Part shown: positions 36,528 through 43,642 of the stretch, piece after piece | How the letters are laid out: every line of letters begins with the position of its first letter | How positions within the stretch are numbered: position 1 is the stretch's first letter | Assembly (NCBI RefSeq): GCF_009762775.1 | Contig: NZ_CP046401.1 | Span: 124,001 to 188,000, forward strand | Direction of reading: 5' to 3' | Origin: Maribellus comscasis | GTDB taxonomy: Bacteria; Bacteroidota; Bacteroidia; Bacteroidales; Prolixibacteraceae | DNA: 64,000 bases | Notes under the pieces: model-generated | Told to the model about the DNA's origin: nothing | The model's input: only the letters and a program-made list of their open reading frames with translations | Database searches by the model: none | Made by a program: the position numbers and the translations under genes

Positions 36528-37919
36528 ATGAAGCACATCTACCAATTTCTCCTTCTGTTCCTCATTCAAATTACCTTTCTTCCCAACAATCTTTTTGCAC
36601 AAAATCAACTTCAAAAATTAAAGGTTGCACACAATAACAGATATTTATGTTATGACGACGGAACTCCGTTTTTTTGGCTGGCAGATACGGCATGGGAAAT
36701 ATTCCTAAAACTAAATACAGAAGAAGCATCGCTGTATTTTGAAGACAGAATTTCAAAAGGATTTAATGTAATTCAGTGTACCATTCTCTCTGAAAATGAT
36801 TTTCATACCATTGATGCAACCAACCAGTATGGACAAAAGCCACTTATAAACGGCGATCCGGAAAAGCCTGATACCATTCCGGGAAAAAATAATGATTACT
36901 GGGACTACATAGATAAAATAATTAAACTTGCTGAATCTAAAGGACTTTATATTGGCTTGTTACCAACCTGGGGCGAATATGTCACAACAGAATTTCGCGA
37001 TGGTATTGTAAATTCAATCTATGATGTTGATAACGCATTTATTTACGGAAAATTTGTTGGAGAGCGTTACAAAAATTATACAAATATAATTTGGATTTTA
37101 GGAGGCGATCGTTCGGCTTGCACGAAAGAAGCTAAAGCAATCTGGCGTTCGCTGGCAAAAGGTCTGGCAGTGGGTTTAACAGGAAGTGAGGACTACAGCA
37201 AAATGCTGATGACTTTCCATCCGGTAGGGAAACGCCATTCAACAGATGATTTTCCTGATGAAAAATGGATCGATTTCAACGCAATTCAATCCGGGCACGG
37301 AACAAATATTTTAAATTGGAAGATGATTCAGAACGATTATAACAACTATAAAAACACGCCTGTAATTGATTTGGAATCAAGCTATCCGTTTCTTGGAGAA
37401 AATAACGACAAAGAGAAAACTGATTTTTATGCACGCCGGGCAGCATACTGGTCTGTTTTTTCCGGCAGCTTTGGACATACCTACGGACATCACGGAATTT
37501 GGAATTTTGTAAAAGAGAACGAAAACAAAAATATTATCTGGAAAAATGCAATTCAAGCGGTTAGTTCAACTCAAATGGGCTATCTGAAAAATTTGATAAA
37601 ATCATTTCCTTTTTTTGAGCGTATTCCCGATCAGAATATAATTGCATCAAACCCGGGTTTGGACACAGATCACATCGCTGCAACCCGCGGAAACAACTAC
37701 GCGCTGATATATATTCCCACTGGCCGGCCGGTAGTAATCAGGATGGGGCATATTAAAGGTGAATCGGTTAAAGCAAAATGGTTTAATCCCGGAAACAACA
37801 AATATTCTCAAACCGAAACCAAACCAAATTCCGGATTGATAACATTTTTTCCACCCAATTCCCTCTCTTCTCAACAAGAAACCGACTGGGTATTGATATT
37901 GGAGTCAGTGGAAAACTAA
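36528..37919 (+). CDS. GH140 (DUF4038) glycosidase with C-terminal beta domain
   Basis: GH140 includes endo-apiosidases that cut side chains of rhamnogalacturonan II. The 463-residue protein has a signal peptide (1-25) and a TIM barrel with FFWLADTAWEIF near 48-59. Asp194 in ILGGDRS and Glu283 in DLESSY are probable acid/base and nucleophile. A C-terminal domain (LIYIPTGRPVVIRM, KAKWFNPGNNKYS) matches the putative collagen-binding module common to the family. It follows the susD terminator and probably opens the enzyme part of locus 1. Specificity for apiose is plausible but inferred. Confidence 0.87.
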   Translation: MKHIYQFLLLFLIQITFLPNNLFAQNQLQKLKVAHNNRYLCYDDGTPFFWLADTAWEIFLKLNTEEASLYFEDRISKGFNVIQCTILSENDFHTIDATNQYGQKPLINGDPEKPDTIPGKNNDYWDYIDKIIKLAESKGLYIGLLPTWGEYVTTEFRDGIVNSIYDVDNAFIYGKFVGERYKNYTNIIWILGGDRSACTKEAKAIWRSLAKGLAVGLTGSEDYSKMLMTFHPVGKRHSTDDFPDEKWIDFNAIQSGHGTNILNWKMIQNDYNNYKNTPVIDLESSYPFLGENNDKEKTDFYARRAAYWSVFSGSFGHTYGHHGIWNFVKENENKNIIWKNAIQAVSSTQMGYLKNLIKSFPFFERIPDQNIIASNPGLDTDHIAATRGNNYALIYIPTGRPVVIRMGHIKGESVKAKWFNPGNNKYSQTETKPNSGLITFFPPNSLSSQQETDWVLILESVEN

Positions 37920-38027
37920 TACTGCCTTTCTATTTTTTAACTATTTTGAAAAATCATGTTTCTGTCTCAATAAATTAAAAAATGTATTTTAGTAGATGCA
38001 ACAGCCTAAAACGATAAATACTACAGT

Positions 38028-39320
38028 ATGAAAAGTTTCTTCGCATTCCTGTTATTTGTTGTGATTTTGTTATCCTGTAGCGCAAAACAATCTTCCGAAA
38101 GGAAAAAACTGGCCGATAAAATAAACACTACAGCGTCGATTTCCTATACAAAATCCAAAGCTCTTGAAATCATTAAAACCGGATTTAATGCGGGAGACGG
38201 GTACAGCGAAGTCTGGATTCGCGACTACAATACATTTATTGAACTGGCTTCGGAAGTATATTCTTCCGAAGATTTAAAAAAAAACTTACTGGTATTCTTC
38301 AGAATGCAGGGAGATGACGGAAATATTATCGATGGATTTGTTCCAAAAGAAAAGGCGTATGTTGACTACGATTATATTACTTCTGAACTGGAGTCGCGTT
38401 ATGTAGGGCATAAAAATACGGTAGAAACCGATCAGGAATCTTCTCTGATTCAGGCTGTTTATAAATATATTAAAGTTACAGGCGATTCATCTGTTCTTTC
38501 TGAAAAGATAGGAAACAAAACCGTTCTGGAAAGAATAGATTGGGCCATTGAATTTTTATTAAATCACCGTTTCTCTGAAGAATACGGTTTAATTTGGGGA
38601 GCCACAACGGCCGACTGGGGAGATGTGCAGCCCGAACACGGATGGGGTGTTGATATTGATGAAAACACCCACCGAGCCATTGATATCTACGATAATGCCA
38701 TGTTGTTAATTGCCTTGGACAACCTTTTGGAAATCCAACCTCAAAAAAAGAAAAAATGGGGACAACTAAAAAAAGGACTGACACAAAATTGCAGAAAATA
38801 TCTATGGGACAAAAACAAACAAAAATTCAAGCCTCATATTTATCTTGACAAATCGCCTTTCTCGGAGGATTTTAACGAAGATGAAATATACTATTTTGGA
38901 GGAACTGCCACAGCAATTGAAGCAGGTTTACTTTCAAAAAATGAAATTAAAAGTTCATTAAAACAAATGGTTGCTCTGGTAAAAAAAGCAGGTGCAGCAT
39001 CCATTGGATTAACACTTTATCCGGCATACCCCGAAGGATTTTTTGCCAACAAAATTATGAATCCGGAATACAGTTATCAAAATGGTGGCGACTGGACCTG
39101 GTTTGGTGGAAGAATGATTCAGCAACTGATTAAATACGGTTTTCTTAAAGAAGCCTTCGAACAGTTGGTTCCGATGACCGAAAGGGTGATGAAAAACGAT
39201 GGTTTTTATGAATGGTACACCATTGATAATCAACCCCGTGGTTCGGGAACATTTAGAGGTTCCGCCGGCGTACTTTTTGTTGCAATTCAATTATTGGAAA
39301 AAGAAATCGCGAGAAACTAA
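38028..39320 (+). CDS. (alpha/alpha)6-barrel glycosidase-like lipoprotein
   Basis: The 430-residue protein has a lipobox (LLSC, Cys16). The mature part is largely helical, with conserved-looking acidic patches: GYSEVWIRDYNTFIELASE near 62-80, ETDQESSLIQAVYKYIK near 132-148, WGATTADWGDVQPEHGWGVD near 186-205, IDIYDNAMLLIALDNLLE near 212-229, and NGGDWTWFGGRMIQQL near 352-367. This resembles GH15/GH63/GH37-type inverting barrels, and WIRD plus W-G-D are candidate catalytic regions. I cannot name a family. It lies in locus 1 between GH140 and the calcium-repeat protein. Confidence 0.7.
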   Translation: MKSFFAFLLFVVILLSCSAKQSSERKKLADKINTTASISYTKSKALEIIKTGFNAGDGYSEVWIRDYNTFIELASEVYSSEDLKKNLLVFFRMQGDDGNIIDGFVPKEKAYVDYDYITSELESRYVGHKNTVETDQESSLIQAVYKYIKVTGDSSVLSEKIGNKTVLERIDWAIEFLLNHRFSEEYGLIWGATTADWGDVQPEHGWGVDIDENTHRAIDIYDNAMLLIALDNLLEIQPQKKKKWGQLKKGLTQNCRKYLWDKNKQKFKPHIYLDKSPFSEDFNEDEIYYFGGTATAIEAGLLSKNEIKSSLKQMVALVKKAGAASIGLTLYPAYPEGFFANKIMNPEYSYQNGGDWTWFGGRMIQQLIKYGFLKEAFEQLVPMTERVMKNDGFYEWYTIDNQPRGSGTFRGSAGVLFVAIQLLEKEIARN

Positions 39321-39371
39321 AACTTATTTATTCGAAAAAAGACAAATTTTATCCTCTTTAATTTAAATTCT

Positions 39372-41114
39372 ATGAAAAAAATAGTCATTATAATAAGCCT
39401 TTTATGTTGTGTTTCAACAATTTTTGGTCAACCAATTCATATAAAAAAGTCATTAATTCGTTCATTCAAACCTGATTTTACATCAGCACCTCAAAGAATA
39501 GATTTGGATAACGATGGAGATCCCGATTTGATTAAATCAACTGTTTTTGATACCATTCCTGTTTTCTGGATCGACGATGATGACGACATGCAGTCAAGCG
39601 ACTGGGAAGGAGATTTAGACAGTGATTGCCTGATAATTGACCGGAACAACGACGGCATTTTTGCCGGCCCCGGCGACATCAGCCTTGACTGGGTGGATAA
39701 CAATTCCGACGGAGTGGCAGACATGCAGGTGGTAGTGGAAAACAGCAATCCACATATAAAAAATTACTGGGAATGGAGCAGCAATTACATGTGGATTATC
39801 GATCCGGAACAAGACGAAACCTTCAATTATGTAAATTGGAAAGAAATGGTATTACGTTGCTGGGAGCATTATGGGGCTGCCAACTTTTACGAAGATTACC
39901 ACGGACAAACGCTTTTCCAAAAAGCCCACGTTCACAGTTACCGTTTTAGTGATTTGCGTTACAGTTGGGAAAACCCTTTTTTGTTTTACGACACTGATGA
40001 TGATGGTTTGACTGAAATGGCGATTCGACTGGAAGACAGTTGCGAGTTCAAAAAAGAAAATGAAGACGACGAAATTGATACCTACCCTACCGGTAAAATA
40101 GATCATGTTTATATGTCGTTTGATTTGGATAACGACAATGGTCCGTCCAACGAATTTGATTTTGATCTGAGTATCCGGTTTAACGGCGAAGGTTTTTCTT
40201 ACACCGATCAAATTCACCAGTTTGACAAGATGCGCGGCTTGCCTGCTGCCGATTCATTATTTTATGATGTTCGCTGGCGAAAAATGAACGAACTGGTTTA
40301 TACCGACCACGACTCAGCCTGGAACAAGGTTTACAATGAAGGAATATGGGAACAATGTTGGTTTACATTTGATGAAGACGACGATTGTGAACGATGGGAA
40401 CGCGTTGAATTTTATCAGCCGGGAAATCCCTTTAAAATCGGAATGCAAAAAGGAGGAATCGATAATAATCCGCAAGCCGATGCCACTGGCGACCGCGGAG
40501 AATGGGATACAGATAATTCGGGTCAGGGGAAACTATATATCGGATTTGATAACCGGATTCATTTATACGGTGCGGAAAACGGATACTGGAGAATCGACCA
40601 GGATGCTGATTCATATCAGGGATGGGGAGGATTATATGCAGGCCAATACAAAAGAGACCAGAAAATACCAGAAAAATTTGCTACCGTTGGATACGAAGAT
40701 ACCGACAATGACGGATTTCTTGACTTTGTAAAATATGATTTGAATGGCGATACTATTTTTGAAAAATCATTCAACTTAAATGAACTGGGAGTAAAAACTT
40801 CATTTGAGATTTATAACCCGGCGGAAGCCAAACCCGAAAATCTAAATCAACTTTTTGAAAAGGCAGCCAGCCAAATGTGGCAACAGGCTGAATTGGCAAT
40901 CGAAGCAGCCAGGGTTTCCAATATTAATTATAAATGGTACGCCCAACTGATGCACCCAAAAAGTTTAAACGAGAAATACCGGTTTGGTTACTGGTTGCAG
41001 TTCTACATTTTCACCGATTTATATAATCGCGCCGAGGAAACCAACAACAAGCAACTCAGAAACAAAACCTTAAAAGCTTATTTCGGACAAAATTGGGAAA
41101 GTTTTAATAAGTAA
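39372..41114 (+). CDS. exported Asp-rich, calcium-repeat protein of unknown function
   Basis: The 580-residue product has a signal peptide (1-19, ending FGQP). The N-terminal third is full of Dx[DN]xDG-type calcium loops: DLDNDGDPDLI, DRNNDGIFAGPGDI, VDNNSDGVADMQV and DTDDDGLTEMAI. More appear later (DDDCERWERVEF, DTDNDGFLDFVKYDLNGD). The middle and C-terminal parts are rich in Trp and Tyr (WEWSSNYMWIID, KWYAQLMHPKS), as in carbohydrate-active proteins. The last 90 residues are helical. No known catalytic motif is visible. It sits among locus 1 enzymes, 5 bp before the GH88/105-like gene, so a glycan-related role is likely. Confidence 0.72.
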   Translation: MKKIVIIISLLCCVSTIFGQPIHIKKSLIRSFKPDFTSAPQRIDLDNDGDPDLIKSTVFDTIPVFWIDDDDDMQSSDWEGDLDSDCLIIDRNNDGIFAGPGDISLDWVDNNSDGVADMQVVVENSNPHIKNYWEWSSNYMWIIDPEQDETFNYVNWKEMVLRCWEHYGAANFYEDYHGQTLFQKAHVHSYRFSDLRYSWENPFLFYDTDDDGLTEMAIRLEDSCEFKKENEDDEIDTYPTGKIDHVYMSFDLDNDNGPSNEFDFDLSIRFNGEGFSYTDQIHQFDKMRGLPAADSLFYDVRWRKMNELVYTDHDSAWNKVYNEGIWEQCWFTFDEDDDCERWERVEFYQPGNPFKIGMQKGGIDNNPQADATGDRGEWDTDNSGQGKLYIGFDNRIHLYGAENGYWRIDQDADSYQGWGGLYAGQYKRDQKIPEKFATVGYEDTDNDGFLDFVKYDLNGDTIFEKSFNLNELGVKTSFEIYNPAEAKPENLNQLFEKAASQMWQQAELAIEAARVSNINYKWYAQLMHPKSLNEKYRFGYWLQFYIFTDLYNRAEETNNKQLRNKTLKAYFGQNWESFNK

Positions 41115-41119
41115 AAAAC

Positions 41120-42610
41120 ATGAAACGACGAGACTTTATACATACAGCGCAATTAGGCAGTTTTGGAATTTTACTTTCACCCTTGCCGGCTATGTCAACG
41201 TTTTCTCAAAATAAAGAGACTACGCGGATTGTTCTAAAACAATTAAATTTTAAGTCTCCCGAACTTCCCGACGGACAGAGAATCCCATTTGGATGGTCGG
41301 CTGCCGGTTTGCTTCCAGGTGATTCTGTTATTGTAAAGCCGGATAAAAAAATACCTGACGGAAACTTGTGGTTCCGGGTTTCAGTAGCACAGGAAATCTG
41401 GGATAAAAAACAGCTTCACCTCCAACTTGCCAATTCCAAAGAAAAACTCGGAACGGTTGACATTCAGTTTTCCTCTGTTCTTGTTCCGTATGAAGTAAAA
41501 ATCAATAAAAAATATATTCCTGAGATAAACAGGCAGGGAATAAAAATTACCCTCGAGAGCCCTACTCCGTTTTGGTATTTTAACCAACCCGACTCAAAAG
41601 TGAACAACGCAGCTTTTCTGCCTCATTTGCTTTCTTCACAAAACAATACAGGAACCATTGACGACTTTTTAAACTGTTTTCTTTCAATAAATTCGACTCA
41701 GGCTTTTGGCTGGCGCGAAGGTACCGTACTCGATGGATTATGGCAGATTTTCAGCAAAAAAAATAATAAAAGGGCGTTCAAAGCAATTCAGCAACATTTC
41801 GATTTATATTTTGATAAAAAGCAAAACCTGGTATACGAAAACGCCCGAAGTAAACCCAACGACAACCGTGTTAATGGTATTGAATCAACAATTCCATTTG
41901 CTACTTTGGCCCGTTTGCATCCGGAACACCCAATTTTAAAAACGGTTGTAAAAGGGTGGCAGGAAATGAAAAAAGAAAACGGAATGGTCATCGATGGAAC
42001 GATGGTTTCGGCCGAAGGTTGTTACACCGTCGCCTATCCGATGGCCGTAATTGGAAAAATCTGGCAGGATAAAGCCTTAAAGGAAAATGCATTGGAACAA
42101 TTAAAACACCGGTATGTATTGATAAATGATAATAAACTGAATTTGCGATACTACACCGAAGGAAGATACACTTACCCCAATTGGGCACGGGGTGCAGCCT
42201 GGACACTGCTGGGATTTTCACGCACAATATCAGAACTGATGGATGAAATGAAAGTGGACGAAATTATCGATAAATTTGAAGATGCTGTAAAAATTGCTGT
42301 TTCCATGCAACGCAAAGACGGACTATGGAACTGTTTTATGCACGAGCCAAACAGCTTGCCCGACACCTCAGGCTCTGCAGGAATTTCCGCGGCAATTCTC
42401 ACCGGAATAAACAACGGATTTTTATCTGAATCATACCGCTCAATTGCTGAAGGATGCTGGAGTGCCCTTGAGAACTACATTACTCCCGATGGTTTTCTTA
42501 AAGGTGTTGCTCAGGATAATCGCGGTGGTGTGGAACTCCAGCAAAGCGATTACCGGGTAATTGCGCAGATGGGAATGGGCATGATGGCACAGTTGTATGC
42601 AGAACGATAA
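41120..42610 (+). CDS. exported GH88/GH105-like unsaturated uronyl hydrolase candidate
   Basis: The 496-residue protein begins KRRDFIHTAQLGSFGILL, a Tat-like or Sec signal. A beta-rich N-terminal domain covers about 30-180. The C-terminal (alpha/alpha)6 barrel matches GH88/105 logic: RVNGIESTIPFATLARL near 255-271, PNWARGAAWTLLGFSRTI near 353-370 and LPDTSGSAGISAAILTGINNGFL near 413-435. These families hydrate and release unsaturated uronic acids left by polysaccharide lyases. Family-specific catalytic Asp residues are not certain. It is the last gene of locus 1, separated by 143 bp from the radical-enzyme operon. Confidence 0.75.
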   Translation: MKRRDFIHTAQLGSFGILLSPLPAMSTFSQNKETTRIVLKQLNFKSPELPDGQRIPFGWSAAGLLPGDSVIVKPDKKIPDGNLWFRVSVAQEIWDKKQLHLQLANSKEKLGTVDIQFSSVLVPYEVKINKKYIPEINRQGIKITLESPTPFWYFNQPDSKVNNAAFLPHLLSSQNNTGTIDDFLNCFLSINSTQAFGWREGTVLDGLWQIFSKKNNKRAFKAIQQHFDLYFDKKQNLVYENARSKPNDNRVNGIESTIPFATLARLHPEHPILKTVVKGWQEMKKENGMVIDGTMVSAEGCYTVAYPMAVIGKIWQDKALKENALEQLKHRYVLINDNKLNLRYYTEGRYTYPNWARGAAWTLLGFSRTISELMDEMKVDEIIDKFEDAVKIAVSMQRKDGLWNCFMHEPNSLPDTSGSAGISAAILTGINNGFLSESYRSIAEGCWSALENYITPDGFLKGVAQDNRGGVELQQSDYRVIAQMGMGMMAQLYAER

Positions 42611-42687
42611 GAATTAATTAGCCCCCACTGGTTTCCCCTTTTGCCTCCTGAAAAATTATGTTATTCAACAATATTTTATTTTTAAAC

Positions 42688-42705
42688 GAAAGTAAATTAA
42701 CTTTC
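42688..42705. promoter_or_regulatory. imperfect palindrome GAAAGT-n6-ACTTTC upstream of the radical-enzyme operon
   Basis: Sixteen of eighteen bases are symmetric. It lies 48 bp before the activase ATG and just upstream of the candidate -7 element at 42722. It is a candidate operator for the DeoR-type repressor encoded at the end of this operon, though it could be a general promoter element. Confidence 0.4.
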
Positions 42706-42721
42706 ATTTGAAAATAATTTA

Positions 42722-42729
42722 TAATTTTG
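42722..42729 (+). promoter_or_regulatory. candidate -7 promoter element (TAATTTTG)
   Basis: An exact TAnnTTTG match 24 bp upstream of the activase ATG at 42754. A TTTC lies 16 bp further upstream and a TTTG 11 bp upstream, neither at ideal spacing. Confidence 0.4.
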
Positions 42730-42753
42730 AAACAAATCAATATACAACTAACC

Positions 42754-43641
42754 ATGATTTTTAATATTCAGCGATTTTCTACCCACGACGGGAATGGCAT
42801 CCGGACTGTCATCTTTTATAAAGGTTGTCCGCTGAGTTGCTGGTGGTGTAGTAATCCTGAAAGTCTGTCCTTTGATTACAGCGTTTTGTATAACAAAAAA
42901 TTCTGCAAAAATTTTGGTGATTGTATTCTGACGGAAAAAAAAGCCATTTCAAAAACAAAGGATGGAATTCAGATCAACCGCGATTTAATCGAAAATCCTG
43001 AAAAACTTAAAAACACCTGCCTTTCAAAAGCGCTAACCATTTCAGGCAAAAACAAAACAGCAGCCGAAATTCTTGTTGAAATAGAAAAAGACATTCTTTT
43101 TTTCGGTAAAAATGGCGGTGTAACGCTTTCCGGAGGTGAACCATTTGCACAGGGAGAAAATTTGACCACTCTTTTACAATTACTGAAAGAGAAAAAAATT
43201 AATGTGAATGTAGAAACCACATTGTATGTAAAATGGGACAAAATAGAGCGACATCTGACTCTGGTTGACACATTTTTAGCAGACTTAAAGCACACAAACA
43301 AAGAAAAATTTAAAAAATACACGGGAGGTAATGTTTCTCTGGTAATGACCAACATGTTAAAACTGGACAACTCAGGAGCAAAATACATTATCCGTATTCC
43401 GGTAATTCCAGGCTTTAATCATTCAGAAAAAGAAATGACCGAGATGATAGATTTTGCTTCATCGTTAAAAAATGCCAGGGAGATAGACTTTCTGCCTTAT
43501 CACACTTTTGGTATAGAAAAATACAAGATGCTTGGCATTCCATATTTAATGGGAAATACAAAAAATACAGAAGATGACGAACTGGAACCATATATGAAAT
43601 ACGCAGAATCAAAAGGGTTTCGGACAAAAATTGGAGGTTGA
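42754..43641 (+). CDS. glycyl-radical-enzyme activating protein (radical SAM, YbiY-like)
   Basis: The enzyme uses S-adenosylmethionine and an iron-sulphur cluster to place a glycyl radical on its partner. I choose ATG 42754 (295 residues) because the protein then opens MIFNIQRFSTHDGNGIRT, as in E. coli YbiY; the TTG at 42727 adds nine unneeded residues. The radical SAM motif is C25-P-L-S-C29-W-W-C32, and GGVTLSGGEPF near 122-132 is the SAM-binding GGE block. The inserted ferredoxin-like domain (about 45-100) keeps only Cys51, Cys57 and Cys89, too few for the usual two extra clusters. Its end nearly abuts the glycyl radical enzyme gene. Confidence 0.93.
   Translation: MIFNIQRFSTHDGNGIRTVIFYKGCPLSCWWCSNPESLSFDYSVLYNKKFCKNFGDCILTEKKAISKTKDGIQINRDLIENPEKLKNTCLSKALTISGKNKTAAEILVEIEKDILFFGKNGGVTLSGGEPFAQGENLTTLLQLLKEKKINVNVETTLYVKWDKIERHLTLVDTFLADLKHTNKEKFKKYTGGNVSLVMTNMLKLDNSGAKYIIRIPVIPGFNHSEKEMTEMIDFASSLKNAREIDFLPYHTFGIEKYKMLGIPYLMGNTKNTEDDELEPYMKYAESKGFRTKIGG
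43633..43637 (+). promoter_or_regulatory. Shine-Dalgarno site (GGAGG) setting the glycyl radical enzyme start
   Basis: GGAGG stands five bases before ATG 43643, within the last codons of the activase gene. Strong sites like this are uncommon in this window, and it decides between ATG 43643 and the in-frame TTG 43631. It suggests high or coupled translation of the enzyme. Confidence 0.7.
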
Positions 43642-43642
43642 A

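Noticed and set aside
42727..42753. TTG start for the activase
   Set aside because: The added nine residues are not in the family, and MIFNIQRFSTHDG at 42754 is the normal opening. The TTG also lies inside the candidate promoter element.
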